DNA of 64,000 bases from PALSA-612 sp963755155 (GCA_963755155.1 CAVWIV010000007.1:434001-498000); one strand, 5' to 3'; shown: positions 19,609-28,978, numbered from the stretch's first letter. Translations and numbers: made by a program. The notes: generated by a model from the letters alone, not told the origin.

Positions 19609-20273
19609 ATGGATCAGGCGGAGCGTCTCGCCACACTCGACGCGCTGCAGCAGGAGGCTTCCGGCTGCACGCGCTGCCGGCTCGCCGAAGGGCGCACGCA
19701 GGTCGTCTTCGGCGTCGGCAACCCGAACGCCGACCTCATGTTCGTCGGCGAAGCGCCGGGCTTCCACGAGGACAAGCAGGGCTTCCCGTTCGTCGGCCAG
19801 GCCGGGAAGCTGCTCGACAAGCTGCTGGCCGGCATCGGGCTCGAACGGGCGGACGTCTACATCGCGAACGTCATCAAGTGCCGCCCTCCCGGCAACCGCG
19901 ACCCCGTTCCCGACGAGATCGAGTCGTGCGAGCCCTACCTCTTCCGCCAGATCGAGCTGATCGAGCCGCGCGTGATCGCGACGCTCGGCAACTTCGCGAC
20001 GAAGCTCCTCTCCGGCAAGCAGTCGGCATCACCCGCGTCCACGGCCAGGCGCAGGACGTGACCCTCGGCGGCAAGCACGTGCTGCTGTACCCGCTCTACC
20101 ACCCGGCGGCGGCCCTCTACACGCCGAGCATGCTGACGGTGCTCGAGGAGGACTTCGCGCGGCTGCCAGGGCTGCTCGACTCGGAGCACGCAGAGCCCGG
20201 CGAGCATGCCGAGGCAGAGCAAGAGCCCGAGCTCGCCGTGGCGGCGCCGGCCGAGCAACTCGGTCTCTTCTGA
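19609..20273 (+). CDS. Type-4 uracil-DNA glycosylase (frame broken near 20024)
   Basis: Removes uracil from DNA. CTRCRLAEGR and the later C-R-P-P ... C-E-P-Y-L cysteines form the 4Fe-4S site of family 4 UDGs. FVGEAPGFHEDKQGFPFVGQAG is the active-site motif A region. One base appears missing near 20022-20027: the upstream frame stops at 20061, while the homologous ITRVHGQAQ, LLYPLYHPAAAL motif and C-terminus continue in another frame to 20273. Acidic Glu-rich tail. ATG at 19609 follows TAGACT by 7 nt. Confidence 0.87.
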
Positions 20274-20678
20274 TCGTCACCACGAGCTCCGCCGCCGAGA
20301 CGGAGGAAGCCGGCGCCCGGTTTGCCGCAGACCTCCGCGCCGGCGACGTCGTCCTCGTCGTGGGCGAGCTGGGCTCCGGGAAGACGAGCGTTCGTGCGCG
20401 GCGCCTGCCGGACGCTCGGCGTCGAGCAGCCGGTGACGAGCCCGACGTACACGATCGGCAACCGGTACGAGGGTCGGGTGCCCGTCTCGCATCTCGACCT
20501 CTACCGGCTCTCGGAGGTCGGTGACGCCGACTGGGCGGGGCTCGAGCCGTACTTCGAGGGTGCAGTCGTGTTCGTCGAGTGGCCGGAGGCTGGCGCCGGG
20601 CGGCTGCCGGAGGCCCGCGCGACTGTCCGCCTCACCCATGCAGGTGGGAACCGCCGCACGGTCGAGCTGGACCTCTAA
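20270..20678 (+). CDS. tsaE: tRNA t6A ATPase TsaE (frame broken near 20390, start unclear)
   Basis: P-loop ATPase needed with TsaB and TsaD for N6-threonylcarbamoyladenosine in tRNA. The N-terminal part reads AAETEEAGARFAADLRAGDVVLVVGELGSGKT (given here as family pattern; Walker A GELGSGKT). The rest is one frame later: FVRGACRTLGV, SPTYTIGNRYEGR, HLDLYRL, FVEWPE. One extra base near 20388-20393 accounts for it. No ATG/GTG/TTG precedes the first conserved residues; the frame opens with CTG-ATC at 20270, so the start is a guess. tsaB follows 12 bp later. Confidence 0.8.
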
Positions 20679-20689
20679 CCTGACGCGGC

Positions 20690-21283
20690 GTGGGCCTCGT
20701 TCTCGCGTTCGACACCGCCACCCGTGTCGCGACGGTCGCGCTCGTGTCCGGTGACAAGACGCTCGCCGAGCGCTCGACGCGGTCCTTTCGGGTGCTCGCA
20801 GACGCAGACGAGCTCCTTCGGGAGATCGGCGCGTCCCTCGAGGACGTCGAATCGCTCGTCGTCGGCACAGGCCCTGGAAGCTTCACGGGCACGAGGCTCG
20901 GGCTCGCGCTCGCACGCGGCTTCGCACTTGCGCGCGACGTGCCGGTGGCGGGCGTCTCCACGCTCGACGCGCTCGCGGCCGGCTCGCCCGGCGCGCTGCC
21001 GGTGATCGACGCCGGACGGCGTGAGGTGTTCACGAAGGTCGACGGCGAGGCGCGTGCGCTGCCCGCCCCCGAGCTCGACGTCGACGGCGTGATGTGTGTC
21101 GGAGACGGTGCGCTCCGCTATCGCTCGGCGCTCGAAGAGCGTGGCGCCGCCGTTCCGCCTGACGACAGCCCGCTTCACGTTCCCCATGCACGGTTGCACG
21201 CGGCCATCGCTGCGGATTTCGGTTCCGCCGACGCCGTCTGGCCTGTGTACGTGAGAGAGCCGGACGCGAAGGTGCCGGCGTGA
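20690..21283 (+). CDS. tsaB: tRNA t6A synthesis protein TsaB
   Basis: Inactive ASKHA-fold partner that dimerises with TsaD in the t6A complex. A 197-aa protein with LAFDTATRVATVALVSGD at the N-terminus and VVGTGPGSFTGTRLGLALARG (shown as the pattern G-P-G-S-F-T-G-x-R), both diagnostic. The GTG start at 20690 is followed by an uninterrupted frame. Overlaps rimI by 4 bp (GTGA). Confidence 0.93.
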   Translation: MGLVLAFDTATRVATVALVSGDKTLAERSTRSFRVLADADELLREIGASLEDVESLVVGTGPGSFTGTRLGLALARGFALARDVPVAGVSTLDALAAGSPGALPVIDAGRREVFTKVDGEARALPAPELDVDGVMCVGDGALRYRSALEERGAAVPPDDSPLHVPHARLHAAIAADFGSADAVWPVYVREPDAKVPA

Positions 21284-21741
21284 TCGAGATCCGCCCTCTC
21301 GCCACCGCCGACCTCGACGCGGTCGGCGAGATCGAGCGGCTGTCCATGCCCGCGCCCTGGTCGGCCGCGATGTTCGCCGGCGAGATCGCGAAGCCCACTT
21401 CCGTGTGCCTGGGCGCGTGGGAAGCCGGCGAGCGCGATCTCGTCGGCTACGTCATCGTGTCCAGGTACGTCGATGCCTGGCACGTGATGAACCTCGTCGT
21501 CGCCGAGAGCCACAGGCGGCGCGGCATCGCGAAGGCGTTGCTGGACGACGTGTTCGGCCGCACCGACGGCGCGGGCCGCCGGGGCTTCACGCTCGAGGTT
21601 CGTGCATCGAACGAGCCTGCGCTGAAGCTCTACGAGGCAACGGGCTTCCGCCGCCAGGGCATCCGGCGCGGCTACTACACAGACAACCGGGAAGACGCCG
21701 TGATCATGTGGCGCGACGCCAGCGGCATGGACGCGGCGTGA
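21280..21741 (+). CDS. rimI: Ribosomal-protein S18 alanine N-acetyltransferase-like GNAT
   Basis: A 153-aa GNAT enzyme. It shows the acetyl-CoA loop AESHRRRGIAKALLDDVF, an LEVRASNEPALKLYEATGF motif and RGYYTDNREDAVIMW at the end, all characteristic of RimI. It starts GTG at 21280 within the tsaB stop and ends over the tsaD start. The tsaE-tsaB-rimI-tsaD order is a widespread arrangement. Confidence 0.93.
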   Translation: MIEIRPLATADLDAVGEIERLSMPAPWSAAMFAGEIAKPTSVCLGAWEAGERDLVGYVIVSRYVDAWHVMNLVVAESHRRRGIAKALLDDVFGRTDGAGRRGFTLEVRASNEPALKLYEATGFRRQGIRRGYYTDNREDAVIMWRDASGMDAA

Positions 21742-22703
21742 TCCTCGGACTCGAGACCTCCTGCGACGAGACGGCGGCGGCCCTCGTCACCCGCGATGGC
21801 GACGTGCTCGCCAACGTCGTCGCGTCACAGGCCGAGCTGCACGCGCCGTTCGGCGGCGTTGTGCCGGAGGTGGCTGCGAGACGCCATCTCGAGCTCGTGA
21901 CGCCCGTCGTCCGAGAGGCGCTTCACGAGGCGAACGCGAGCCTCGGCGACGTCGAGCTCGTTGCAGCCACGCGCGGGCCGGGGCTCGTGGGGGCGCTGCT
22001 TGTCGGCCTGTCGGCGGCCAAAGCGCTGGCCTGGGGGCTGTCGCTGCCGCTCGCCGCCGTCGACCACCTGCACGGCCACGTCGCCTCGCTCTTCCTCCGG
22101 CCCGACCCGGTCGAGCCGCCCTTTGTGTGTCTCCTCGCTACGGGTGGTCACACGATGGTGCTCGACGTGACTGCGCACGACCGCTACACCCTGCTCGGCA
22201 GCACGCTCGACGACGCAGCCGGTGAGGCCTTCGACAAGGGAGCGCGGCTGCTCGGTCTCGGCTATCCCGGCGGCGCCGAGCTGGAACGGCTCGCCCGTGG
22301 CGGCGATCCGCAGGCGTTCGCGTTCCCGGTCGCACGCGTAGACGGTCTCGACTTCTCGTTCTCCGGCGTCAAGACGGCGCTGCTCTACGCGGTGAAGGAG
22401 CTGGAGGCCGGCGAGCTCGAAGAGCGGCGCGCCGACCTTGCAGCGTCGTACCAACGGGCGATCGTCGATGCGCTCGTCGGGCGAGCCCGGCAAGCCTCCC
22501 AGGAGACCGGCCTGGAGCAGATCGCGATCGTCGGCGGCGTCGCCGCAAACGCCGAGCTGCGCAACGCACTGCCCGACGCCGTCGCGGCCCCGCTCGAGCT
22601 GTGCACCGACAATGCGGCCATGATCGCTTCCGCCGCCCGCTGGGTGGAGCCGCTGCAGCCGCCCGCTTACCTCGACCTGGATGCCTATGCCTCCGTGGCG
22701 TAG
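21738..22703 (+). CDS. tsaD: tRNA N6-adenosine threonylcarbamoyltransferase
   Basis: Catalytic subunit that transfers threonylcarbamoyl from TC-AMP to A37 of ANN-decoding tRNAs. GTG at 21738 (overlapping the rimI stop) gives 321 aa starting ILGLETSCDETAAALV. Metal ligands H-x3-H in VDHLHGHVASL, the ATP motif ATGGHTMV and STLDDAAGEAFDKGARLLGL are present, followed by SGVKTALLY and a C-terminal TDNAAMIASA. The last 23 bp overlap the protease gene. Confidence 0.95.
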   Translation: MILGLETSCDETAAALVTRDGDVLANVVASQAELHAPFGGVVPEVAARRHLELVTPVVREALHEANASLGDVELVAATRGPGLVGALLVGLSAAKALAWGLSLPLAAVDHLHGHVASLFLRPDPVEPPFVCLLATGGHTMVLDVTAHDRYTLLGSTLDDAAGEAFDKGARLLGLGYPGGAELERLARGGDPQAFAFPVARVDGLDFSFSGVKTALLYAVKELEAGELEERRADLAASYQRAIVDALVGRARQASQETGLEQIAIVGGVAANAELRNALPDAVAAPLELCTDNAAMIASAARWVEPLQPPAYLDLDAYASVA

Positions 22704-25203
22704 CCTCTCCGCCGCGGCGGTCGTCCTCGGCGTCGTTGCCGCCGCGCTGGCGCTCGTTCTCTACGCCACCGAGGAGGATGAGCCGCGTGCCGCCGCTCTC
22801 GCGCGGCCCGGGGCCGCGGCGTGGCGAGGGCTCGTCGGCACGCCGCGGCCGCAGGTCGCGCTCGGCCAGCGCGTCATCGTTCTCCTGAAGGCGCCGTCAC
22901 TTGCCGACCGGGTGCGGCAGGCAGGCGGCCTGGCGACGAACGCGGCCGAGCGCCGGTGGACGACGACGGCGCTCGCGAGTCAGCAGCAGTTCCTCGCCGA
23001 GCTGGCCGCGCAGGGTGTCGCCGCAAAGCCCGACCTTCAGTTCACGCGCGTCGTCAACGGGTTCTCGGCACTGGCGGATCCGAGCGCCGTGGTGCTGCTC
23101 GAGCGCTCGCCGCGCGTGGCGGGGGTCTATCCCGTGCGTGCGGCATTCCCTGCGGGGATGGCCCAGACCTCCGACGTCGCCGCGCCGCTGCCCGCCGCGC
23201 CTGCCGCGTACGGTGGAACGGGGATCACCGTTGCGCTGCTCGACACGGCTGTGGATCCCGCGACGCCGTATCTCCACGGCCGGGTGGGCTCGGGCTTCGA
23301 CGTCCTCGACGGCGGAGCGGCCGCGCGCTACGACCAGCGTCCCGGAGGAGACCGGCTGGAGACGCACGGCACGGCGACGGCAGGCATCGTGGCCGGTCTC
23401 GGCCGTCCCGGCGGCCCACGCGGCGTGGCGCCGGACGTCACCGTGCTGCCGATTCGCGTGGCCGGCTGGCAGCGCGATGCGGCCGGGAGATGGTCGATCC
23501 ACGGCCGGACCGACCAGATCATCGCCGGCCTCGAACGCGCGGTCGACCCGAACCGGAACGGCGACGCCCACGATGCGGCGCGCGTCACGCTGATCCCGCT
23601 GTCAGAGCCGTTCTCGGCGTTCCCCGACAACGCGCTGTCACGCGCGGTCTCCGGCGCGGTCGCGCTCGACTCGCTCGTCGTCGTCCCGGCGGGAAACGAC
23701 GGACCGGGCGGCCCGGGGTTCGGATCGATCGGCGGGCCGGGCGGGGCGCCCGACGCACTCACGGCCGGGGCCGCCGACCTGAGGCCGACCGTCTCGCGGG
23801 TCTCGGTGTCGTTCCGGGCCGGCCTGCGGGTACTGCTTCACCGACAGCTCGAGCTGCTCACATCCTCGGCGCCGGACGCCGGGGCGACATTCGATGTCGC
23901 CGTCGTACGCAACGCGCGAGAGCTCTTTGGCCCCAAGGGCAAGAGCCGCGTCGCCGGTCGGGCGGCTCTGCTCGCCGCGGGTGCGACGCCGCGGCGGGAA
24001 GCCATGCGGGCAGCCGAGGCGGGCGCCGCCATCGTCCTGCTAGCCGGGGACGACCTGCCCGCAGGGTCGCTCGGCCTGGACCCCGCGCTCAAGATCCCCG
24101 TGCTGTCTGCCCCGGTGGCGCTGCCGGCCCTGGTCCGCCGGTTCGCCGCGGAGGGAGCGGCGACGTCGCTGGCAATCGGCCAGGGCTCGGACGAGCGAGC
24201 AGTTCGCCTGGGCGTTCCGGCAGCGTTCTCGTCCTGGGGACAGGCCTTCGGCGGGCACGTCAAGCCCGACGTCGTCGCCTCGGGCGTCGCGGTGCAGACG
24301 GCGACACCGGGAGCCGACGACAGCGGCTCTTCGCACTTCGTGACGGTGAGCGGCACGAGCGTCGCGGCGGCGGTCGTCGCCGGAGTTGCGGCACGGCTCG
24401 CCCACTCGCGGCCCGCGCTCGACGCGGTGGGCCTGCGGAGCGCGCTAGTGGCGACGGCCCGGTCGCTCCGCGGCGCATCGCTCGAGTCGCAGGGCACCGG
24501 CGTCGTCGACGGGGGCCGCGCCTCAGTGACGGAGCTCGTCGCCGACCGCGCATCCATCTCGTTCGGCCGGGGATCAGGCGACGGGTGGCAGGGCCGCCGC
24601 ACGCTGACGCTGCGTAACGTCTCGACCAGAGCATTGACGGTGGATGCCCTGGCGAGCGCCAGAGGCCGGGGCGTCGTGCTGCGGCTCCAGCCGAAGCGAC
24701 TGCGCATTCCGGCGGGGCGCGAGGCGCAGCTACGCGTGACGGCGAGAGTCGCCGAGCTCGCGAGGGCCGACGCCGTGAGCGGGCGGATCCGCATCAGCCC
24801 CCGCGGGAGCCAGCCGCTCGTCGTGCCGTGGTCGGTCGTCCTCGCACCACCGCCGGCCGATCTCATCGGCGACGTCGAGCTCTCCGAGCGCAGGTTCGAG
24901 CCGTCGGACCTGACGCCGGCGGTCATCTCCGTTCGCCTGGGCACGATCAAGCGCGTTCGTGGACGCGACGTGCTCCAGCCGGTACGCAGGCTGGATGTGC
25001 TCCTCGCGGACGATGCGGGCGCCGTCGTGGGGCTGCTCGCTCGCCTTCGCGACGTACTGCCCGGCCAGTATGCGTTCGGCCTCACGGGCCGCGGCCCAGA
25101 CGGCAACAGGCTGGCTTCCGGGAGGTACCGCCTGCGGCTCGTGGCCTGGCCTGAGGCGGGCGGCCCGCCCGCAAGGCGCACCGTGCGCTTTGCAGTGGAA
25201 TAG
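22681..25203 (+). CDS. S8 family subtilisin-like serine protease with PA insert
   Basis: An 840-aa exported protease. An N-terminal hydrophobic segment (SLSAAAVVLGVVAAALALVLY) is a signal or anchor, followed by an inhibitor-I9-like prodomain. Catalytic residues: Asp in VALLDTAVD (about 186), His in HGTATAGIVAG (about 228), Asn in VPAGNDGP, Ser in VSGTSVAAAVVAG (about 559). Between Asn and Ser lies a PA-domain-like insert. The C-terminal 230 residues are Ig/Fn3-like. ATG codons at 22681 and 22687 both fit; either overlaps tsaD. Probably cell-surface or secreted. Confidence 0.88.
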   Translation: MPMPPWRSLSAAAVVLGVVAAALALVLYATEEDEPRAAALARPGAAAWRGLVGTPRPQVALGQRVIVLLKAPSLADRVRQAGGLATNAAERRWTTTALASQQQFLAELAAQGVAAKPDLQFTRVVNGFSALADPSAVVLLERSPRVAGVYPVRAAFPAGMAQTSDVAAPLPAAPAAYGGTGITVALLDTAVDPATPYLHGRVGSGFDVLDGGAAARYDQRPGGDRLETHGTATAGIVAGLGRPGGPRGVAPDVTVLPIRVAGWQRDAAGRWSIHGRTDQIIAGLERAVDPNRNGDAHDAARVTLIPLSEPFSAFPDNALSRAVSGAVALDSLVVVPAGNDGPGGPGFGSIGGPGGAPDALTAGAADLRPTVSRVSVSFRAGLRVLLHRQLELLTSSAPDAGATFDVAVVRNARELFGPKGKSRVAGRAALLAAGATPRREAMRAAEAGAAIVLLAGDDLPAGSLGLDPALKIPVLSAPVALPALVRRFAAEGAATSLAIGQGSDERAVRLGVPAAFSSWGQAFGGHVKPDVVASGVAVQTATPGADDSGSSHFVTVSGTSVAAAVVAGVAARLAHSRPALDAVGLRSALVATARSLRGASLESQGTGVVDGGRASVTELVADRASISFGRGSGDGWQGRRTLTLRNVSTRALTVDALASARGRGVVLRLQPKRLRIPAGREAQLRVTARVAELARADAVSGRIRISPRGSQPLVVPWSVVLAPPPADLIGDVELSERRFEPSDLTPAVISVRLGTIKRVRGRDVLQPVRRLDVLLADDAGAVVGLLARLRDVLPGQYAFGLTGRGPDGNRLASGRYRLRLVAWPEAGGPPARRTVRFAVE

Positions 25204-25238
25204 CCTATGCCGCGTCCGAACCCGATCAAGGAGCGCTC

Positions 25239-26514
25239 GTGTCCACGCTAGACGCCCCAGCAACCCATCTTCACGAGAACCCCTTCGAGCTGGCGCAACA
25301 GCAGCTGCGCCAGGTGGGGGAGACCTTCGACATCGACCCGAATCTCATCAGCGTCCTGTCGCAGTGCAAGAAGGCTGTCTCCGTTTCGATCCCCACGCGG
25401 ATGGATGACGGCACGATCACGACCTTCCAGGGCTATCGCGTCACCCACAACATCGCGCGCGGCCCGTCGAAGGGCGGGATCCGCTACCACCCGGACGTCA
25501 CGCTCGACGAGGTGAAGTCGCTCGCCATGTGGATGACGTGGAAGTGCGCCCTCATGGGCATTCCGTTCGGGGGCGCGAAGGGAGGCGTCATCTGCGATCC
25601 GAAGCAGATGTCGGAGGGCGAGCTCCAGCGGATGACCCGCCGCTTCACCTCCGAGATCATCATGGAGATCGGCCCGGAGAGGGACATCCCCGCGCCGGAC
25701 GTGGGCACCGGGCCGAGGGAGATGGCGTGGATCTTCGACACGTACTCCATGAACAAGGGCCATTCGGTGCTCGGCGTCGTCACCGGGAAGCCGCTCGCCA
25801 TCGGCGGCTCGCTCGGCCGCCTCGAGGCGACGGCGCGCGGAGGGTTGTTCGCGCTGCTCGAGGCGCTCGACCGGCTGGGCAAAGGGCTCGCCGGGATGAG
25901 CGTGGCCGTGCAGGGATTCGGCAACGTCGGCAGCTACTTCGCGCTCTTCGTCCACCAGCACGGCGCGAAGGTGATCGCGATGTCCGACTCGTCGGGAGGC
26001 GTCCACAACGCGGAGGGCATCGACGTCCCCGCCGCGATCGCGTACAAGGAGGAGACGGGCTCGCTCGCTGGGCTGAAGGGCACCGAGGCGCTGACGAACG
26101 ACGAGCTGCTGGTCCTCGACTGCGACATCCTGGCTCCGAGCGCCCTCGAGCAGGTGATCACCGCGGAGAACGCGGACAAGGTCAAGGCGTCGATCATCGT
26201 CGAGGGTGCGAACGGGCCGACGACTCCGGCCGCCGACGACATCCTCGAAGATCGCGGGGTCCTCATCCTCCCGGACGTGCTCGCCAACGCCGGCGGCGTC
26301 GTCGTCTCGTACTTCGAGTGGGTTCAGGGGCTCCAGGAGTACTTCTGGAAGGAGGACGAGGTGAACTCGAACCTCCACGACATCGTCCAAGAAAGCCTTC
26401 CACGAGACCTGGGACATGCGCGCGCGCATGAAGACGAGCATGCGCATGGCCGCGTACGGGCTGGCCGTCAACCGCGTCGCCGAGGCCACGACGACGAGGG
26501 GCCTCTACCCGTAG
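25239..26514 (+). CDS. gdhA: Glutamate dehydrogenase (frame broken near 26387)
   Basis: Oxidative deamination of glutamate / reductive amination of 2-oxoglutarate. AAGGAG ribosome site and GTG at 25239. Substrate domain: SKGGIRYHPDV, catalytic lysine in IPFGGAKGGV, PAPDVGTGPREMAW. Nucleotide domain: VAVQGFGNVGSYFA, ILAPSALEQVI, VEGANGPTTPAAD, NAGGVVVSYFEWVQ. One extra base near 26387 shifts the last 42 residues (KKAFHETWDMRARM... VAEATTTRGLYP) to a frame ending TAG at 26514, the canonical GDH terminus. The unshifted frame would run falsely into the next gene. Confidence 0.93.
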
Positions 26515-26799
26515 CGGCGCAGGTCGTCCTCTATCACGCGCCCGGCTGCCACCTCTGCGAGCGGGCGCGGGAGACGCTCGTCGCCGTGGGCGTGGACACG
26601 GACTTCGAGCTCACCGAGGTCGACATCACGGGCGATGCCCGAGCTCGAGGCGAGCCACCGCGAGTGGCTGCCCGTGGTCGAGATCGACGGCGAGCGGGCG
26701 TTCGTCTACTTCGTGGACGAGGCGGCGCTTCGGCGCGGCTGGCGCGCACAAAGTCCGGCACGAACGGCTGAGCCGTCCCACTGCCGCACCGCTAGGTGA
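26514..26799 (+). CDS. Glutaredoxin-like (DUF836) protein (frame broken near 26638, start unclear)
   Basis: Short thioredoxin-fold protein: QVVLYHAPGCHLCERARETL with the CxxC redox pair, then ELTEVDITGD. After one apparently extra base near 26635-26640 it continues PELEASHREWLPVVEIDGERAFVYFVDEAALRRGW, the usual cis-Pro (LPVVEIDG) and last helix. No ATG, GTG or TTG is found between the GDH stop and the first strand, so the start codon may also be affected by a sequence error. Sits between gdhA and rex, suggesting a redox theme. Confidence 0.65.
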
Positions 26800-26852
26800 T
26801 GGGTGGCAGAATGCCGCGCGTGGTGTCACAAACCCCGATACAAGGAGAGCGT

Positions 26853-27473
26853 GTGTCAGAGCGCGTTGCCGTCGGCGTCGCTGCCCGCCTCAGCCGGTAC
26901 CTGCAGGTGCTCACGCAGGCGAAGAAGATGGGCAAGGAGCGGATCTCCTCGCAGGAGATGTCCGACTACACGAACATCAACGCGACCCAGATCCGCCGCG
27001 ACCTGTCCGCGTTCGGGAAGTTCGGCAAGCGAGGCGTCGGCTACTCGGTCGACGGCCTGCTGTCGGAGATCCGCAAGATCCTTCGTACCCAGGGGCAGCA
27101 CAACATCGCGCTCGTCGGCGCAGGCCGTCTCGGCCAGGCGATCGCGAGCTCGTCGATCTTCGCCGAGCACGGCATCAACATCGCCGCCATCTTCGACAAG
27201 GACCCCGAGCTCATCGGCCGCGACGTCGGGTCGGCCACGGTGCTCGACGCATCGCGGCTCGGCGACGTCGTGCGCGAGAAGAGCATCGTCGTCGGCGTGA
27301 TCGCCGTTCCCGCCGACGCGGCGCAGGGGGCGACCGACGACCTCGTGCACGCCGACGTGAAGATCATCTTCAACTACTCCGAGGCGCTGCTCGACGTGCC
27401 CGGGGACGTGCAGGTGCACACGTCGAACCCCGCCGTCGAGCTGCTCCACGCGCTCTACTTTCATCTGGCCTGA
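26853..27473 (+). CDS. rex: Redox-sensing transcriptional repressor Rex
   Basis: NADH/NAD+ sensor. GTG at 26853 is chosen because AAGGAG sits 5 nt upstream; in-frame codons before it are non-conserved. 206 aa: winged helix (RLSRYLQVLTQAKKMGKERISSQEMSDY; NATQIRRDLSAFGKFGKRGVGY), Rossmann domain (NIALVGAGRLGQAIA, AIFDKDPELIG), and a C-terminal swapped helix (NPAVELLHALYFHLA). It normally represses respiratory and fermentation genes when NADH is high. I see no complete Rex operator in its own upstream region. Confidence 0.95.
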   Translation: MSERVAVGVAARLSRYLQVLTQAKKMGKERISSQEMSDYTNINATQIRRDLSAFGKFGKRGVGYSVDGLLSEIRKILRTQGQHNIALVGAGRLGQAIASSSIFAEHGINIAAIFDKDPELIGRDVGSATVLDASRLGDVVREKSIVVGVIAVPADAAQGATDDLVHADVKIIFNYSEALLDVPGDVQVHTSNPAVELLHALYFHLA

Positions 27474-27482
27474 GCCCAGAGT

Positions 27483-27527
27483 AGGGCTCGGCCGGAGGCG
27501 ATAACGCCCCCGGCCGGCCTGAGCCCT
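27483..27527 (+). terminator. Hairpin after rex
   Basis: AGGGCTC (27483-27489) pairs with GAGCCCT (27521-27527), and inside it GGCCGG pairs with CCGGCC. It starts 10 bp after the rex stop. GC-rich and without a T-tract, as is common in actinobacteria. Confidence 0.5.
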
Positions 27528-27644
27528 CCTCGCCTGCGACCCACGGACGAGGAGTCTTGTGCCTTCTGCTGAGAGTGTCGGCACGCCGGGCTGCGCGCGC
27601 GCTCACCTGCGCGGGTGAGAATGCTCCTCGATCGAGTGAAGAAG

Positions 27645-27671
27645 CACGGGGGAAACCATGTTTCCCCCGTG
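27645..27671. repeat. Perfect 12-bp inverted repeat upstream of the glycosyltransferase
   Basis: CACGGGGGAAAC (27645-27656) and GTTTCCCCCGTG (27660-27671) flank a 3-nt loop. An outer AAGAAG...CTTCTT pair could extend it. It lies in the 247-bp gap between rex and the glycosyltransferase, about 50 bp before the latter's start. Apart from the rex terminator, this and the -10 box, I see nothing else in this gap. Confidence 0.6.
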
Positions 27672-27720
27672 GGCCCCCTTCTTGAGGAGACGATTCGCGG
27701 GACGGGCGTAAGCTCGCAGG

Positions 27721-28965
27721 ATGCGGATTCTCCTCTGGCATGGGTACCTCCTCTCGGGCACGGGCTCGAACGTCTACACGCAGGCGATCGCCCGGGCCTG
27801 GAGCCGCGCGGGACACGACGTCACCGTGTTCTGCCAGGAGGGCGAGCCCGAGCGCTTCGATCTCGCCGGTGCAGCCGTCGTGCGGCCGGAGCTTCCGGGC
27901 CGGCTGCTGCCCGTGTTCGTGCTCGACGCGTACGAGGGCCTCGAGCCCCGCTTGCTCCAGGATCTGACCGCCGACGAGCTCGATCGCTACGTGACGGCGA
28001 ATGCCGCTGCGCTCTTCGAGCACCTCCCGGCCGATCTCGTGTTCTGTAACCACGTGCTGCCCGGCGGCGCGGTCGGCGCGGCCACCGGCGCGCGGTTCGC
28101 GGTCAAGGCGCACGGCTCTGAGCTCGAGTACTCGATCCGCGGGCGCTCCTACCTTGCCGAGGCGTCGCGCGCCGCGCTTACCCCGGCCGAAGCCGTGTTC
28201 GTGGGCTCCGCCCACATCCGGGAGGTGCTGGGGGACGTCGTCGGGCCCGTCGAAGGCGTCCGGGAAGTGCCGCCCGGGGTCGACGTGGACGAGTTCGTGC
28301 CGCAGCCCCGCGACGAGGCGCTGCGGGACCTGCTCGACGAGTGCCGCCGCGACCCACCCAATCCGGGCAACGCGAACGAACGGCTGCCGGACGAGGGCAA
28401 CGCCGCGCGGCTCGAGCGCTTTCTCGCCGGGGACAAGCCCACGGTGCTCTATTTCGGGAAGCTCTTGTACAACAAGGGCGTCCACCTGCTGCTCGAGGCA
28501 ATGCACGGGCTCGACGCGAAGGCGATCGTCGTCGGCTTCGGCGACTACCGCGAGCGGCTCGAGCAGCTCGCGCCGCAGCGCACGCTGTTCACGGGGCAGC
28601 TCGAGCACCGCCACCTCGTCCATCTGATCCCGCTCGCCGATGCCGTCGTCGTGCCGTCGATCTTCCCCGAGGCGTTCGGGATGGTCGCGGCGGAGGCGGC
28701 GGCCTCGGGCTGCCTGCCCGTCGTTGCCCGGCACTCGGGGCTCGCAGAAGTCGCCGAGGAGCTCGAGGCTGCCTACGGCGAGCCGCACCGCGAGCTTGCC
28801 TCGTTCGCGCAGGGCGACTCAGTGGAGCTCCAGGAGAAGCTCCACGAGCTCCTGGCGCTGCCCGTCGACGAGCGACGAGAGCTCGGGGCGGCAGCACGGC
28901 GCGTCGCGGTGGAGCGCTGGTCGTGGGAGAGCGTCGCGCAGCGGCTCCTAGAGCCGTTTGAGTAG
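27721..28965 (+). CDS. GT4-family glycosyltransferase
   Basis: A 414-aa GT-B glycosyltransferase. The N-domain is MRILLWHGYLLSGTGSNVYTQAIARAW. The C-domain has VLYFGKLLYNKGVHLLLEAM (donor pocket start) and the E-x7-E motif in FPEAFGMVAAEAAASGCLPVV. An insertion of about 25 residues (DECRRDPPNPGNANERLPDE) sits at the domain junction. Product is unknown; candidates are lipid- or wall-linked glycans. ATG at 27721 with TAAGCT 6 nt upstream (leaderless-like). Followed 14 bp later by the YbdK-type ligase. Confidence 0.85.
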   Translation: MRILLWHGYLLSGTGSNVYTQAIARAWSRAGHDVTVFCQEGEPERFDLAGAAVVRPELPGRLLPVFVLDAYEGLEPRLLQDLTADELDRYVTANAAALFEHLPADLVFCNHVLPGGAVGAATGARFAVKAHGSELEYSIRGRSYLAEASRAALTPAEAVFVGSAHIREVLGDVVGPVEGVREVPPGVDVDEFVPQPRDEALRDLLDECRRDPPNPGNANERLPDEGNAARLERFLAGDKPTVLYFGKLLYNKGVHLLLEAMHGLDAKAIVVGFGDYRERLEQLAPQRTLFTGQLEHRHLVHLIPLADAVVVPSIFPEAFGMVAAEAAASGCLPVVARHSGLAEVAEELEAAYGEPHRELASFAQGDSVELQEKLHELLALPVDERRELGAAARRVAVERWSWESVAQRLLEPFE

Positions 28966-28978
28966 CGTTCCCGCTTCA

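Noticed and set aside
25239..26771. A glutamate dehydrogenase-glutaredoxin fusion.
   Set aside because: The true GDH C-terminus is in another frame with its own stop at 26514. The fused frame lacks the conserved last 42 residues.
26800..26852. TGTCACAAA upstream of rex as a Rex operator.
   Set aside because: Only one half-site resembles the TTGTGAA-N-TTCACAA consensus; the other arm is missing.
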